Positions 46,610-56,083 of a stretch of 64,000 nucleotides of DNA are shown here, piece by piece. A model generated the notes under the pieces. That model was not told the DNA's origin. It searched no databases and saw nothing but the letters and a program-made list of their open reading frames with translations. The stretch covers positions 930,001 to 994,000 of the forward strand of contig NZ_JAHVJR010000001.1 in assembly GCF_019801175.1 (NCBI RefSeq), given 5' to 3'. The position numbers were made by a program, and so were the translations under genes. Numbering within the stretch: position 1 is the stretch's first letter; each line of letters opens with the position of its first letter. The DNA is from Vannielia litorea. Lineage in GTDB: Bacteria; Pseudomonadota; Alphaproteobacteria; Rhodobacterales; Rhodobacteraceae.

Positions 46610-46882
46610 ATGGATTGGATGGCATGGACATGGCCCACCGCCATATTCTTTCTCGTGATCGCGAGCCTGCTGATCACCTTCACCATACTGGCGATCAAGT
46701 TTCCCGAGACGCCCCGCAAGGGGGTGCTCCAGATCGAAACCACACGGGGCGACCGCCTCTTCATCACCCTTCTCGGCTCGGCCTTCATCAACCTGGCCTG
46801 GCTCGGATTGACCGGACTTGCCCAACCTTGGGCGCTGGTCCTCTGCCTGATCTATGCCGCAGCGGTGTTCCGCTGGGTTTAG
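46610..46882 (+). CDS. glpU: Small integral membrane protein GlpU (DUF2160)
   Basis: The 90-residue protein has three hydrophobic segments (AIFFLVIASLLITFTILAIK, FITLLGSAFINLAWLGLTG, ALVLCLIYAAAVF). It matches the DUF2160 proteins always found between glpQ and glpV in glycerol ABC operons. Function is unknown; it may stabilise the permease. GGAGG precedes the ATG. Confidence 0.88.
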   Translation: MDWMAWTWPTAIFFLVIASLLITFTILAIKFPETPRKGVLQIETTRGDRLFITLLGSAFINLAWLGLTGLAQPWALVLCLIYAAAVFRWV

Positions 46883-46943
46883 CGCAGGAAACAACAGCCG
46901 CGAAAAACGCGGCGCTTCATGAACCCAAAAGGGAGGAGAAACA

Positions 46944-48680
46944 ATGAAGCTCAATCTCAGATCAACCACCGCCTTTACCGGCGGGCTGGCGGTGGCGCTC
47001 AGCCTCGCCGTGCCGGCCTTCGCGGGCATGGACGAGGCGCGGGAGTTCCTCGACGCCGAGATCGGTGATCTCTCCACGCTCTCGCGCGAGGACCAGGAAG
47101 CCGAGATGCAGTGGTTCGTCGATGCCGCCGCCCCGTTCTCGGGCATGGATATCAAGGTGGTGTCGGAAACCATCACCACCCACGAGTACGAGGCGCAGGT
47201 GCTGGCCCCGGCCTTCACCGCGATCACTGGCATCCAGATCACCCACGACCTCATCGGTGAGGGTGACGTGGTGGAAAAGCTGCAAACGCAAATGCAGTCG
47301 GGCGAGAACGTTTATGATGCCTACATCAACGACTCCGACCTCATCGGCACCCACTGGCGCTACCAGCAGGCTCACAACCTGACCGACTGGATGGCGGGCG
47401 ATGGTGCCGATGTGACCAACCCCGGCCTCGACCTCGAAGACTTCATCGGTCTGTCGTTCACCACTGGCCCCGATGGGAAGGTCTACCAGCTGCCCGACCA
47501 GCAGTTCGCCAACCTCTACTGGTTCCGCTACGACTGGTTCAACGACGAGAAGACCAAGGCCGACTTCAAGGAAGCCTATGGCTACGACCTCGGCGTGCCA
47601 GTCAACTGGTCGGCCTATGAAGACATCGCCGAGTTCTTCACCGGGCGCGACATGTCTTACGCGGGCGGCCCGTCGGAGGGTGTCTATGGCAACATGGACT
47701 ACGGCAAGAAGGACCCCTCGCTCGGCTGGCGTTACACCGATGCGTGGATGTCGATGGCCGGGATGGGCGACAAGGGTGAGCCAAACGGCCTGCCGGTGGA
47801 CGAGTGGGGCATTCGTGTGAACGAAAACTCCCAGCCCGTCGGCTCCTGCACCTCCCGTGGCGGCGCAACCAACGGCCCCGCTGCCGTTTACGCCGTCACC
47901 AAGGCGATCGAGTGGCTGGAGAAGTACTCTCCGCCCGCCGCTGCCGGCATGACCTTTGGTGAAGCCGGCCCGGTGCCAGCGCAGGGCTCCATCGCCCAGC
48001 AGATGTTCTGGTACACCGCCTTCACCGCCGACATGGTGGGTGACGGGGCGGCTGCGGTGCTCAACGAGGACGGTACGCCCAAGTGGCGCATGGCTCCCTC
48101 GCCGCATGGCGCCTATTGGGAAGAGGGCACCAAGATTGGCTACCAGGACGCCGGCAGCTGGACGCTGCTGAAGTCCACCCCGATCGATCGTGCCAAGGCG
48201 GCCTGGCTCTATGCCCAGTTCGTCACCTCCAAGACGGTGGATGTGAAGAAGTCCCACGTGGGCCTGACCTTCATCCGCGAGAGCACCATCCAGGACGAGA
48301 GCTTCACCGAGCGCGCGCCCAAGTTGGGCGGTCTGGTGGAATTCTACCGCTCGCCCGCGCGGGTGCAGTGGTCGCCCACCGGGACCAACGTGCCGGACTA
48401 CCCCAAGCTGGCGCAGCTGTGGTGGCAGAACATCGGTGATGCGATGTCGGGCGCGAAGACCCCTCAGGAGGCGCTGGACTCGCTCTGCGCCGATCAGGAA
48501 CGGGTGCTGGAGCGGCTTGAGCGCGCAGGCGTTCAGGGTGATCTTGGCCCGGTCATGAATGAGGAGAAGGACCCGCAAGAGTGGCTCGATGCGCCCGGCG
48601 CGCCCAAGGCCAAGCTCGACAACGAGGACCCGACCCCGGAGACCATCAGCTACGATGAGCTGATCGCTTCCTGGAACTGA
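46944..48680 (+). CDS. glpV: Glycerol-binding periplasmic protein GlpV
   Basis: This 578-residue extracytoplasmic solute-binding protein (SBP_bac_1 class) has a signal peptide (TGGLAVALSLAVPAFA). It is larger than most sugar-binding proteins, as is known for GlpV. The mature region begins GMDEAREFLDAEIGDL; aromatic-rich segments (NLYWFRYDWFND, LAQLWWQNIGDAM) probably form the ligand cleft. GGGAGGAG precedes the ATG. A strong terminator follows. Confidence 0.9.
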   Translation: MKLNLRSTTAFTGGLAVALSLAVPAFAGMDEAREFLDAEIGDLSTLSREDQEAEMQWFVDAAAPFSGMDIKVVSETITTHEYEAQVLAPAFTAITGIQITHDLIGEGDVVEKLQTQMQSGENVYDAYINDSDLIGTHWRYQQAHNLTDWMAGDGADVTNPGLDLEDFIGLSFTTGPDGKVYQLPDQQFANLYWFRYDWFNDEKTKADFKEAYGYDLGVPVNWSAYEDIAEFFTGRDMSYAGGPSEGVYGNMDYGKKDPSLGWRYTDAWMSMAGMGDKGEPNGLPVDEWGIRVNENSQPVGSCTSRGGATNGPAAVYAVTKAIEWLEKYSPPAAAGMTFGEAGPVPAQGSIAQQMFWYTAFTADMVGDGAAAVLNEDGTPKWRMAPSPHGAYWEEGTKIGYQDAGSWTLLKSTPIDRAKAAWLYAQFVTSKTVDVKKSHVGLTFIRESTIQDESFTERAPKLGGLVEFYRSPARVQWSPTGTNVPDYPKLAQLWWQNIGDAMSGAKTPQEALDSLCADQERVLERLERAGVQGDLGPVMNEEKDPQEWLDAPGAPKAKLDNEDPTPETISYDELIASWN

Positions 48681-48692
48681 CCGATCCTCCCC

Positions 48693-48728
48693 AGGCCGGG
48701 GCTGCCCTTGCGGTGGCCCCGGCCTTTT
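48693..48728 (+). terminator. Rho-independent terminator after glpV
   Basis: AGGCCGGGGC and GCCCCGGCCT form a 10-bp perfect stem around a 13-base loop, and the stem end runs into TTTT. It starts 12 bases after the glpV stop and probably limits glpK transcription or makes it partly independent. Confidence 0.82.
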
Positions 48729-48759
48729 CCTGCGCTGACTTGCGCCACATGGGTTTGCT

Positions 48760-48788
48760 CGTCTGCCCGAAGTGTCTTCGCACAGACG
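48760..48788. other. Hairpin in the glpV-glpK intergenic region
   Basis: CGTCTG-CC-CGAAG-TGT-CTTCG-CA-CAGACG forms an 11-bp stem interrupted by one 2x2 internal loop. It lies between the terminator and glpK, 86 bases before the glpK start. It has no T-run. It may be an mRNA leader structure or protein-binding site. Confidence 0.5.
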
Positions 48789-48874
48789 ATGAGGCCCGGG
48801 AGAGGGCAGAGCGCCAGCCCCGGTGACGCAGGCCGCGCATCGCGCTACACCATCCGTGAACAGGGAGGAGACGC

Positions 48875-50351
<1,477 letters not shown>

Positions 50352-50362
<11 letters not shown>

Positions 50363-50843
50363 CGGCGGTGCCGCTGGCAGCCTCGGGCGGCTTGTTGCGG
50401 CCCGCGATCTGATCGAGCCCGTCGCGGAGCTGGGCGGCGGTGATCCGTTCCAGCTCGGCCTCGATCCTGGCGTGGGTTTTGCGCCAGATCGGGAGAGCTT
50501 CTTTCAGGATCGCGCGACCCTCGTCGGTCAGCATCAGGCGCTTGGCGCGCTTGTCTTTCTCGTCGGGTTCTTGCCGCATCAACCCGCGCCGCTCCAGCAC
50601 CTTCACCGCCGCTGTGAGCGTGGTGCGGTCCATGCCCAATTGCCCGGTTAGGTCGGTCAGGCGGGGCGGGGCAGGGCGGTTGAGGCTCATCAGAAGCGAG
50701 AACTGGCCATTGGTCAGGCCGAGCGGGCGGAACACCTCGTCGAATATCCGCGCAAGCTGGCGTGCGGCGCGTTGCGCGCGCAGGCACAGGCAGGCCCAGC
50801 CGACCTCATGGGTCGCTTCGAGGGGAAGGTCCGGGTCCATCAT
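50352..50843 (-). CDS. MarR-family transcriptional regulator
   Basis: This 163-residue winged-helix repressor starts MMDPDLPLEATHEVGWACL (the second Met, at 50840, is also possible). The recognition region is RLTDLTGQLGMDRTTLTAAVKVLERRGL, and the wing is DEKDKRAKRLMLTDEG. It includes CLCLRAQRAARQ with paired cysteines near the N-terminus, where thiol-sensing MarR proteins have theirs. It diverges from the DUF1428 gene across a palindrome at 50852-50863 and overlaps glpK by 11 bases. Confidence 0.88.
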
Positions 50844-50851
50844 TCTCTTAT

Positions 50852-50863
50852 GTTGATATCAAC
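50852..50863. promoter_or_regulatory. Palindromic putative MarR operator
   Basis: GTTGATATCAAC is a perfect 12-bp palindrome with TTAT to its left and CATAA to its right. It sits nine bases before the MarR start and 52 before the DUF1428 start, in the divergent promoter. This is the usual site of MarR autoregulation. Confidence 0.6.
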
Positions 50864-50915
50864 CATAAAGCCTGTCAAGGTGAGCCCGGAATGCGCCATG
50901 AGGGAGGTATTTGCA

Positions 50916-51284
50916 ATGGCATATGTTCAAGGGTTCCTGCTCGCCGTGCCGCAGGAAAACAAGGCGAAATACAAGGAAATGGCCGAGCAGGCGCTTGAGA
51001 TGTTCAAGGGCTACGGCTGCATCGGGATGCAGGAGAACTGGGCCGTCGACGTGCCTGATGGCAAGGTGACGAGCTTTCCGATGGCGACCAAGATGGAGGA
51101 GGGCGAGGTCTGCGTGTTCTCGTGGGTGGTCTGGCCCGACAAGGAGACCTGCGACAAGGCGGCGGAGCAGATGACCAAGGACATGGAGGGCCAAGAGATG
51201 CCCGAGATGCCCTTTGACGGGATGCGGATGATGTGGGGCGGCTTCGAGCCGCTGGTGGCTTGGGGTGAAGGCTCGGTGCAATGA
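50916..51284 (+). CDS. DUF1428-family protein
   Basis: This 122-residue protein has a ferredoxin-like alpha/beta fold related to the ABM/DUF1428 family (MAYVQGFLLAVPQENKAKYK; VCVFSWVVWPDKETCDKA; MPFDGMRMMWGGFEPL). Its function is unknown. Divergent placement beside the MarR gene suggests it is repressed by it. GGGAGG precedes the ATG. It overlaps the yceI gene by four bases. Confidence 0.87.
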   Translation: MAYVQGFLLAVPQENKAKYKEMAEQALEMFKGYGCIGMQENWAVDVPDGKVTSFPMATKMEEGEVCVFSWVVWPDKETCDKAAEQMTKDMEGQEMPEMPFDGMRMMWGGFEPLVAWGEGSVQ

Positions 51285-51937
51285 TCCGGCAAGTGCTTGT
51301 GGCAGCGGCGTTTTTCGCCGCCGCCCCGGCCGTGGCACAAGACATGGCGATGGATCTGACCAAGACCGATCTGAGCACGCTGAAGGCCGGCACCTACACG
51401 CTCGATCCGTCGCATTCGAGCCTGATCTTCGAGGTGAACCACATTGGCATCTCGACCTTCCGGGCGAGCTTTGACAGCTTCACCGCAACGATCGAGCTGG
51501 ACCCGGCGGACCCGTCGACCGCGCAGCTGACCGCGCGGGTTGATGTGGCCTCGCTCGATATTCCCACGCCGGAGCCGGAGGGCTTCAGGGCCATGCTGCT
51601 CGCGCCGCCGTGGTTCGACCTCGCGGGCCACCCCGAGATCACGCTCACCAGCGCGGCAATCCGCCTCACCGGGGAGAGGGCTGCCGAGGTGGAGGGGAGG
51701 CTCACGCTCAACGGCACCACTGCGCCGGTGGCGCTGACCGTCACGGCGCTCGGCGGCTGGGAGGGCAACCAGTATGACCCGAACGCGCGCATCGGTTTTA
51801 ATGCCGAGGGGAGCTTCATGCGCTCGGCGCTGGGTTTCGATGTGGGCTTGCCGCCGCCCGGCTCCACGATGGGAGTTTCGGACGAGGTGCGGTTTACCAT
51901 CGACGCCGAGTTCACCGGCCCGGCGTGGGAGGGGTGA
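51281..51937 (+). CDS. YceI-family periplasmic protein
   Basis: The 218-residue precursor has a signal peptide (VLVAAAFFAAAPAVAQ). Its YceI lipocalin-like barrel has the characteristic YTLDPSHSSLIFEVNHIGISTF, ASLDIPTPEPEG and GFNAEGSFMRSALGFDVG. YceI proteins bind isoprenoid or lipid-like ligands; some respond to pH or osmotic stress. It is cotranscribed with the DUF1428 gene (four-base overlap), hence likely under MarR control. Confidence 0.88.
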   Translation: MIRQVLVAAAFFAAAPAVAQDMAMDLTKTDLSTLKAGTYTLDPSHSSLIFEVNHIGISTFRASFDSFTATIELDPADPSTAQLTARVDVASLDIPTPEPEGFRAMLLAPPWFDLAGHPEITLTSAAIRLTGERAAEVEGRLTLNGTTAPVALTVTALGGWEGNQYDPNARIGFNAEGSFMRSALGFDVGLPPPGSTMGVSDEVRFTIDAEFTGPAWEG

Positions 51938-51998
51938 GCAGCGCGGCGTGACGCAGGCCACATTGACGCCGCCCAACGCGCAGGGCAGCGTGGCGGCG

Positions 51999-52460
51999 AT
52001 GACTGAAACGCCAGACCACCCCGCTCCGCCCGCCGGTTACACCCCGCTCGCCACCCTCTGCCCGGTCGATAGCTCGATGGGGCCGTGGTTCGTGCGCGAC
52101 AATGACGACGGCTCGCGGACGGTGGGCTTCAGGATCGGGGCGCACCACCTCAACGCAAATGGCGTCTGCCACGGCGGTGTGACGGCGACCTTTGCCGACA
52201 TTCTCGCGCGGGTGTTCAACGAAACCTACAGCGGCCGCAGCGGCGCCGCGCCGGTGGTGGGCAAGATGGCGACGATCACGCTGGATATCGACTATCTCGG
52301 CCCGGGGCTGCCCGGCGCGTGGATCGAGGCGACGCCCGAAGTGGTCAAGCGCACCGGCAAGATGCTCTTCACGCAGGCGCTGATCACCGATGGCCAGAGC
52401 CCTGTGGCGCGCTGCAAGGCAATCTATCGGCTGTTCCAACAAAAAGGCGGGACCGACTAG
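51999..52460 (+). CDS. PaaI-family acyl-CoA thioesterase
   Basis: The 153-residue hot-dog-fold protein has HHLNANGVCHGGVTATFAD (substrate-binding helix with His-Gly-Gly) and ITLDIDYLGPGLPGAWIEATPEV. It probably hydrolyses acyl-CoA; chain preference is unknown. The ATG at 51999 gives the standard length; a GTG at 51948 would add an unusual leader. Its last 18 bases form half of the terminator stem. Confidence 0.8.
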   Translation: MTETPDHPAPPAGYTPLATLCPVDSSMGPWFVRDNDDGSRTVGFRIGAHHLNANGVCHGGVTATFADILARVFNETYSGRSGAAPVVGKMATITLDIDYLGPGLPGAWIEATPEVVKRTGKMLFTQALITDGQSPVARCKAIYRLFQQKGGTD

Positions 52461-52476
52461 CGCCGATCCCGCCTTT
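52443..52476. terminator. Bidirectional terminator overlapping the thioesterase stop
   Basis: AAAGGCGGGA and TCCCGCCTTT form a 10-bp stem with a 14-base loop containing the TAG stop. It separates the convergent thioesterase and phyR genes; A5 and T3 flanks serve the - and + strands. Confidence 0.72.
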
Positions 52477-52499
52477 CACGAGGGAACTTTCGTTGGGCC

Positions 52500-53315
52500 T
52501 CAGGCGACGAGCGTCACCGTGGAGGCGAAGAACATGGCCTGGCTCACGGCAAGGCGCACCTGCTCTTCGGTATAGGGCTTGGTGATCAGGAACACCGGCT
52601 CCGGCTTTTCGCCGGTCAGCAAGCGCTCGGGGAAGGCGGTGATGAAGATCACCGGCATCTCGCCAAACTCCGACAGGATGTCATTCACCGCGTCGATGCC
52701 CGAGCTGTTGTCGGCCAGCTGGATGTCGGCGAGGATCATGTCGGGCCGTTCCTGCTGGGCAAGCTGCACCGCGCCCTTGTGGGTACGGGCGACACCGGTG
52801 ACGCGGTGGCCCATCTGGGCGACCACGGTCTCGAGATCCATCGCGATGATCGCCTCGTCCTCGATGATCATAACCTTGCCGCTGATCGAGCGGGCCATCT
52901 CTTCCTGCGCAGTGGCCACCATCTCTTCGGCCTCTTCGGCGGTGCTGTTGGTAATCTGGCCGATCTGCGCATAGGAGAACTGCTCGATGGTATAGAGCAG
53001 CAGCGCCTCGCGGGTGCCCGGGGTCAGAGGCGCCATGTGGCGCTGCGCCTGAGCAGCGAGGAAGCTGTCATTCTCGCTGGCTTCCACCGGGGCGCCGGAG
53101 CTTGTCCAAATCGCGTGGAAGGCTGCGAAGAGCGCCACGCGGGGGCTCTGGGAGCGGTCGCCGAGATCCGGATCGTCGAGCATGGCCTCAAGCGTGGCGG
53201 CGGCATAGGCGTCGCCCGACTTCTGGCTGCCCGTCAGCGCTCTGGAGTAGCGACGGAGATAGGGGAGTTCACGCGCGATACCGTCAGCGAAGCTTTCGGA
53301 GGATGCACTGTTCAT
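52500..53315 (-). CDS. phyR: General stress response regulator PhyR (anti-anti-sigma)
   Basis: This 271-residue protein fuses an N-terminal sigma-like domain (about 1-140; LPYLRRYSRALTGSQ, TPGTREALLLYTIEQFSYAQIG) to a C-terminal receiver (about 147-265; VMIIEDEAIIAMDLE, phospho-acceptor D197 in ILADIQL, ITKP Lys). When phosphorylated it binds NepR and frees EcfG. It is divergent from nepR-ecfG, with an EcfG promoter on its own side at 53355-53379, giving positive feedback. Confidence 0.95.
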   Translation of the reverse strand: MNSASSESFADGIARELPYLRRYSRALTGSQKSGDAYAAATLEAMLDDPDLGDRSQSPRVALFAAFHAIWTSSGAPVEASENDSFLAAQAQRHMAPLTPGTREALLLYTIEQFSYAQIGQITNSTAEEAEEMVATAQEEMARSISGKVMIIEDEAIIAMDLETVVAQMGHRVTGVARTHKGAVQLAQQERPDMILADIQLADNSSGIDAVNDILSEFGEMPVIFITAFPERLLTGEKPEPVFLITKPYTEEQVRLAVSQAMFFASTVTLVA

Positions 53316-53347
53316 GTTGCCTTACCCATAGTTTTTATAAGCGTTCG

Positions 53348-53379
53348 GGAACCAAACGTGACCCCCGGCGTTTGGTTCC
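53348..53379. promoter_or_regulatory. Two divergent sigma-EcfG promoters in one inverted repeat
   Basis: Plus strand: GGAAC (53348-53352), 16 bases, CGTT (53369-53372), toward nepR-ecfG. Minus strand: GGAAC (53379-53375), 16 bases, CGTT (53358-53355), toward phyR. The 11-bp arms GGAACCAAACG and CGTTTGGTTCC are perfectly complementary with a 10-base centre. Both match the alphaproteobacterial EcfG consensus exactly. Confidence 0.9.
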
Positions 53380-53496
53380 AAATTAAAATGTGACACAGGG
53401 ATTTTTTTGGGAACCAGATGGCCGGACATGGGTTGTGGCCACAAAGGAGCCTGCTTTTGCGCGGGTAAGGGACGCAGAAAGGTTAGAAGGTCGGAA

Positions 53497-53661
53497 ATGA
53501 AAGAGCAGGAAAAACAGGCGAACGAGGGGCTGCGCCGTCAGATCGACGAGAACCTCCGTCGGGTCTTCCAGGCCCAGGTGGAGGAGGACGTGCCCGATCG
53601 GTTCACCGATCTCCTCAAACGGCTGCGCGAGCAGGATAACAGGAACGGAACCGCTGAATGA
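53497..53661 (+). CDS. nepR: Anti-sigma factor NepR
   Basis: The 54-residue protein contains the NepR core LRRQIDENLRRVFQAQVEED and VPDRFTDLLKRLREQ, two helices that clamp EcfG or phospho-PhyR. The ATG at 53497 follows AGAAGG; an upstream in-frame extension to 53407 is not NepR-like. It overlaps ecfG by four bases, the standard arrangement. Confidence 0.93.
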   Translation: MKEQEKQANEGLRRQIDENLRRVFQAQVEEDVPDRFTDLLKRLREQDNRNGTAE

Positions 53662-54236
53662 CGCGCGCTGCACCTGAGCAGGCCTCGGCCGATCCGCGTG
53701 ACGAGATCGTCGAGCATCTTCCGGCCATGCGCGCCTTTGCCATGAGCCTCGCCCGAAATTCAGCCCAGGCCGACGACCTCGTGCAAGATGCCGTGGTCAA
53801 GGCGTGGAGCAACTTCGACAAGTTCAAGGTCGGCACCAACCTGCGTGCTTGGCTTTTCACCATCCTTCGCAACACCTTTTACTCGGCGCGCCGCAAGTCT
53901 GGCCGCGAAGTGGCGGACGTTGATGGCATCATGGCCGGTGGCCTTGCCTCGAAGCCCGACCACGATGGCCGGCTCGCCTTGGCTGACTTTCAGGCTGCCT
54001 TTGCGACACTGCCAGATGAGCAGCGTGAAACGCTCTGGCTCGTGGGTGCGCTCGGCATGTCTTATGACGAGGCGGCGGAGACCTGTAACTGCGCCGTTGG
54101 CACCGTGAAGAGCCGCGCCAATAGGGCTCGCGCCCGCCTTGCCGAGCTGCTTCATCTGAAGGATGACGAAGAGCTGGAGCTGACCGACCAGAGCACCATG
54201 GCCGTGGTCGCTGCCAGCATCACCCCGCTCGGCTGA
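53658..54236 (+). CDS. ecfG: ECF sigma factor EcfG (ECF15)
   Basis: This 192-residue sigma factor has region 2 (about 20-85; RAFAMSLARNSAQADDLVQD, WLFTILRNTFYSARR) and region 4 (about 125-180; QRETLWLVGALGMSYDEAAE, AVGTVKSRANRARARL). It directs transcription of the general stress regulon from GGAAC-CGTT promoters. Its own operon has such a promoter, so it is autoregulated. NepR restrains it. Confidence 0.94.
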   Translation: MTRAAPEQASADPRDEIVEHLPAMRAFAMSLARNSAQADDLVQDAVVKAWSNFDKFKVGTNLRAWLFTILRNTFYSARRKSGREVADVDGIMAGGLASKPDHDGRLALADFQAAFATLPDEQRETLWLVGALGMSYDEAAETCNCAVGTVKSRANRARARLAELLHLKDDEELELTDQSTMAVVAASITPLG

Positions 54237-54247
54237 GCGAGGGGGAG

Positions 54248-56083
54248 GTGCGGAACTACGCGCAATCGCTGATCTTCAGGGTCGCCGTGATGCTCACGGT
54301 GGCCCTGTTGCCCGTTGGGATCATCGCCTTGATGCAAACGGCGAACGTCGCTCGACAGGCCAGCGAGCTGAATCGCTCCGCGCTCTTCGGGCGCACCGTG
54401 TCGGATGTGGAGGACATGCGCGAGTTGCTCCATGGCGGCTTTGCCTCGGCGCGGGTGCTGGCCACTTCGGTTGTGGGGCTGCGCGATGACCCGGCGGCCT
54501 GCTCGGAGCTGATGCGCCAACTCGTGGACCGCAGCGTTGTTTATACCCTCGCCACCTTCATCGACACCGAGAACCGCAGCGAGTGCAACTCGCGCGGTGA
54601 GCCCTATGACCTCGAAGGCTCCAGCGTTGCGGCGCAGATGGAGGCGAACCGCGTTCCGATGGCCGAATTGCTGGAGCGGGGGCGGATCTCGGGGCTGGAA
54701 GTGATGGTGCTGGCCTATCCGGTTTATCAGGATGGCGTTTATCTCGGCTTCGTTTCGATCTCGATCGAGGAAGATGACCTCTCTCGCCGGGAAGACAGCG
54801 TGGGCGCCTCTGCGACGGGGGAGGTGGAGCAGGAGCCGATTGACCTTGTGACCTTCACCGATGAGGGCAGGGTGCTGATGTCGGACCTGACGCAGGACCA
54901 ACTCGATGCCGAGTTGCCGCAGGAGGTCTCGCTCAAAGCGCTTGTGGGCGGCGGGGTCACGGCGTTTTCGGGCGAGAGCCAGACCGGGGAGGCGCGGGTC
55001 TATACCCTTGTGCCGATCATCCCTGGGCTCGTGCATGCCATGGCGATCTGGGAAGATGAGGCTCCTGACGGGCTCAACTGGTACAGCGCCGCGCTTTTCC
55101 CGATCCTGATGTGGGTCATTTCGCTCGGCGTGGCCTATATCGCCGTGCACCGGCTGGTGCTGGTGCATATCCGCCGGCTGCGCTCGCGGATGATCCGCTT
55201 TGCCGCCGGGCACCGCAGCCTGAACACGGTGCCCGATGTCTCGCGGCGCGCGCCCTCCGAGTTGCGCGAGATGAACGAGACCTTTGAGAGCATGGCGGAA
55301 ACCATCCTCCACGACGAGGCCGAGCTGGAGAACGGGATTCACGAGAAGAACCTGCTGCTGCGGGAGGTGCATCACCGGGTGAAGAACAACCTTCAGCTCA
55401 TCGCCTCGATCATGAACATGGAGATCCGCAAGGCGACCGGGGAAGAGGCCCGCACCACCCTGCGCCGCATTCTCGACCGGGTGCTCGGGCTGGCAACGGT
55501 GCATTCCAGCCTGTACCAGACCTCGCGGCTTTCGGTCGTGCATGCCGATGCGCTGCTGAACGCGATCCTGCGCCAGACCCTTAGCACGGCCTTGCCGAAA
55601 GACGCGGGCGTGACGCCGAAGATGGAGATCGAGGATCTGACAATCGCACCGGATCAGGCGGTGCCGATCTCGCTGCTGACGACCGAGGCGGTGACCAATG
55701 CCACCAAGCACATGGGCCACCCCGACGGCCCGGGCTCGGCCTGGTTGACGGTTGAGCTGGAAGAGCTCGATCCGGTGGAAGACAGTGAAACCGGCGAGAT
55801 GGGGCCGCCACGGGCACGGCTGACGGTGGCCAACTCCATCGGTGAGCCGCTGACCCGCGATTTCACCCCGCCGTCGAGCAATGGCCTCGGCAGCCAGTTG
55901 ATCCGTGCCTTTGCGGCCCAGCTTGGCGGCAAGCTCGAAGTTGTACCCGGAGAGGAAGAGTTCCGCCTTGCGGTGACCTTCCCGATCGAGGAGCAGCCCG
56001 AAGGGGAGCCGGAGGCCGAGATTGCGCCGGGCGAACGCACGGTGCCGCCACGCAGCCTGCCCCGCGAGGACAGCGCGGCATGA
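54248..56083 (+). CDS. Membrane sensor histidine kinase (HWE/HisKA_2 type), probable PhyR kinase
   Basis: This 611-residue kinase has an N-terminal transmembrane helix (VAVMLTVALLPVGIIALM), a periplasmic sensor region (about 35-275) and a second helix (SAALFPILMWVISLGVAYIAV). A HAMP-like linker follows, then the HisKA_2 H-box with His375/376 in REVHHRVKNNLQLIASIMN. The ATPase domain shows TTEAVTNATKH and NGLGSQLIRAFAAQLGG. Encoded right after ecfG, it is the likely kinase/phosphatase for PhyR. The GTG start sits very close to its GGGGGAG. Confidence 0.9.
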   Translation: MRNYAQSLIFRVAVMLTVALLPVGIIALMQTANVARQASELNRSALFGRTVSDVEDMRELLHGGFASARVLATSVVGLRDDPAACSELMRQLVDRSVVYTLATFIDTENRSECNSRGEPYDLEGSSVAAQMEANRVPMAELLERGRISGLEVMVLAYPVYQDGVYLGFVSISIEEDDLSRREDSVGASATGEVEQEPIDLVTFTDEGRVLMSDLTQDQLDAELPQEVSLKALVGGGVTAFSGESQTGEARVYTLVPIIPGLVHAMAIWEDEAPDGLNWYSAALFPILMWVISLGVAYIAVHRLVLVHIRRLRSRMIRFAAGHRSLNTVPDVSRRAPSELREMNETFESMAETILHDEAELENGIHEKNLLLREVHHRVKNNLQLIASIMNMEIRKATGEEARTTLRRILDRVLGLATVHSSLYQTSRLSVVHADALLNAILRQTLSTALPKDAGVTPKMEIEDLTIAPDQAVPISLLTTEAVTNATKHMGHPDGPGSAWLTVELEELDPVEDSETGEMGPPRARLTVANSIGEPLTRDFTPPSSNGLGSQLIRAFAAQLGGKLEVVPGEEEFRLAVTFPIEEQPEGEPEAEIAPGERTVPPRSLPREDSAA

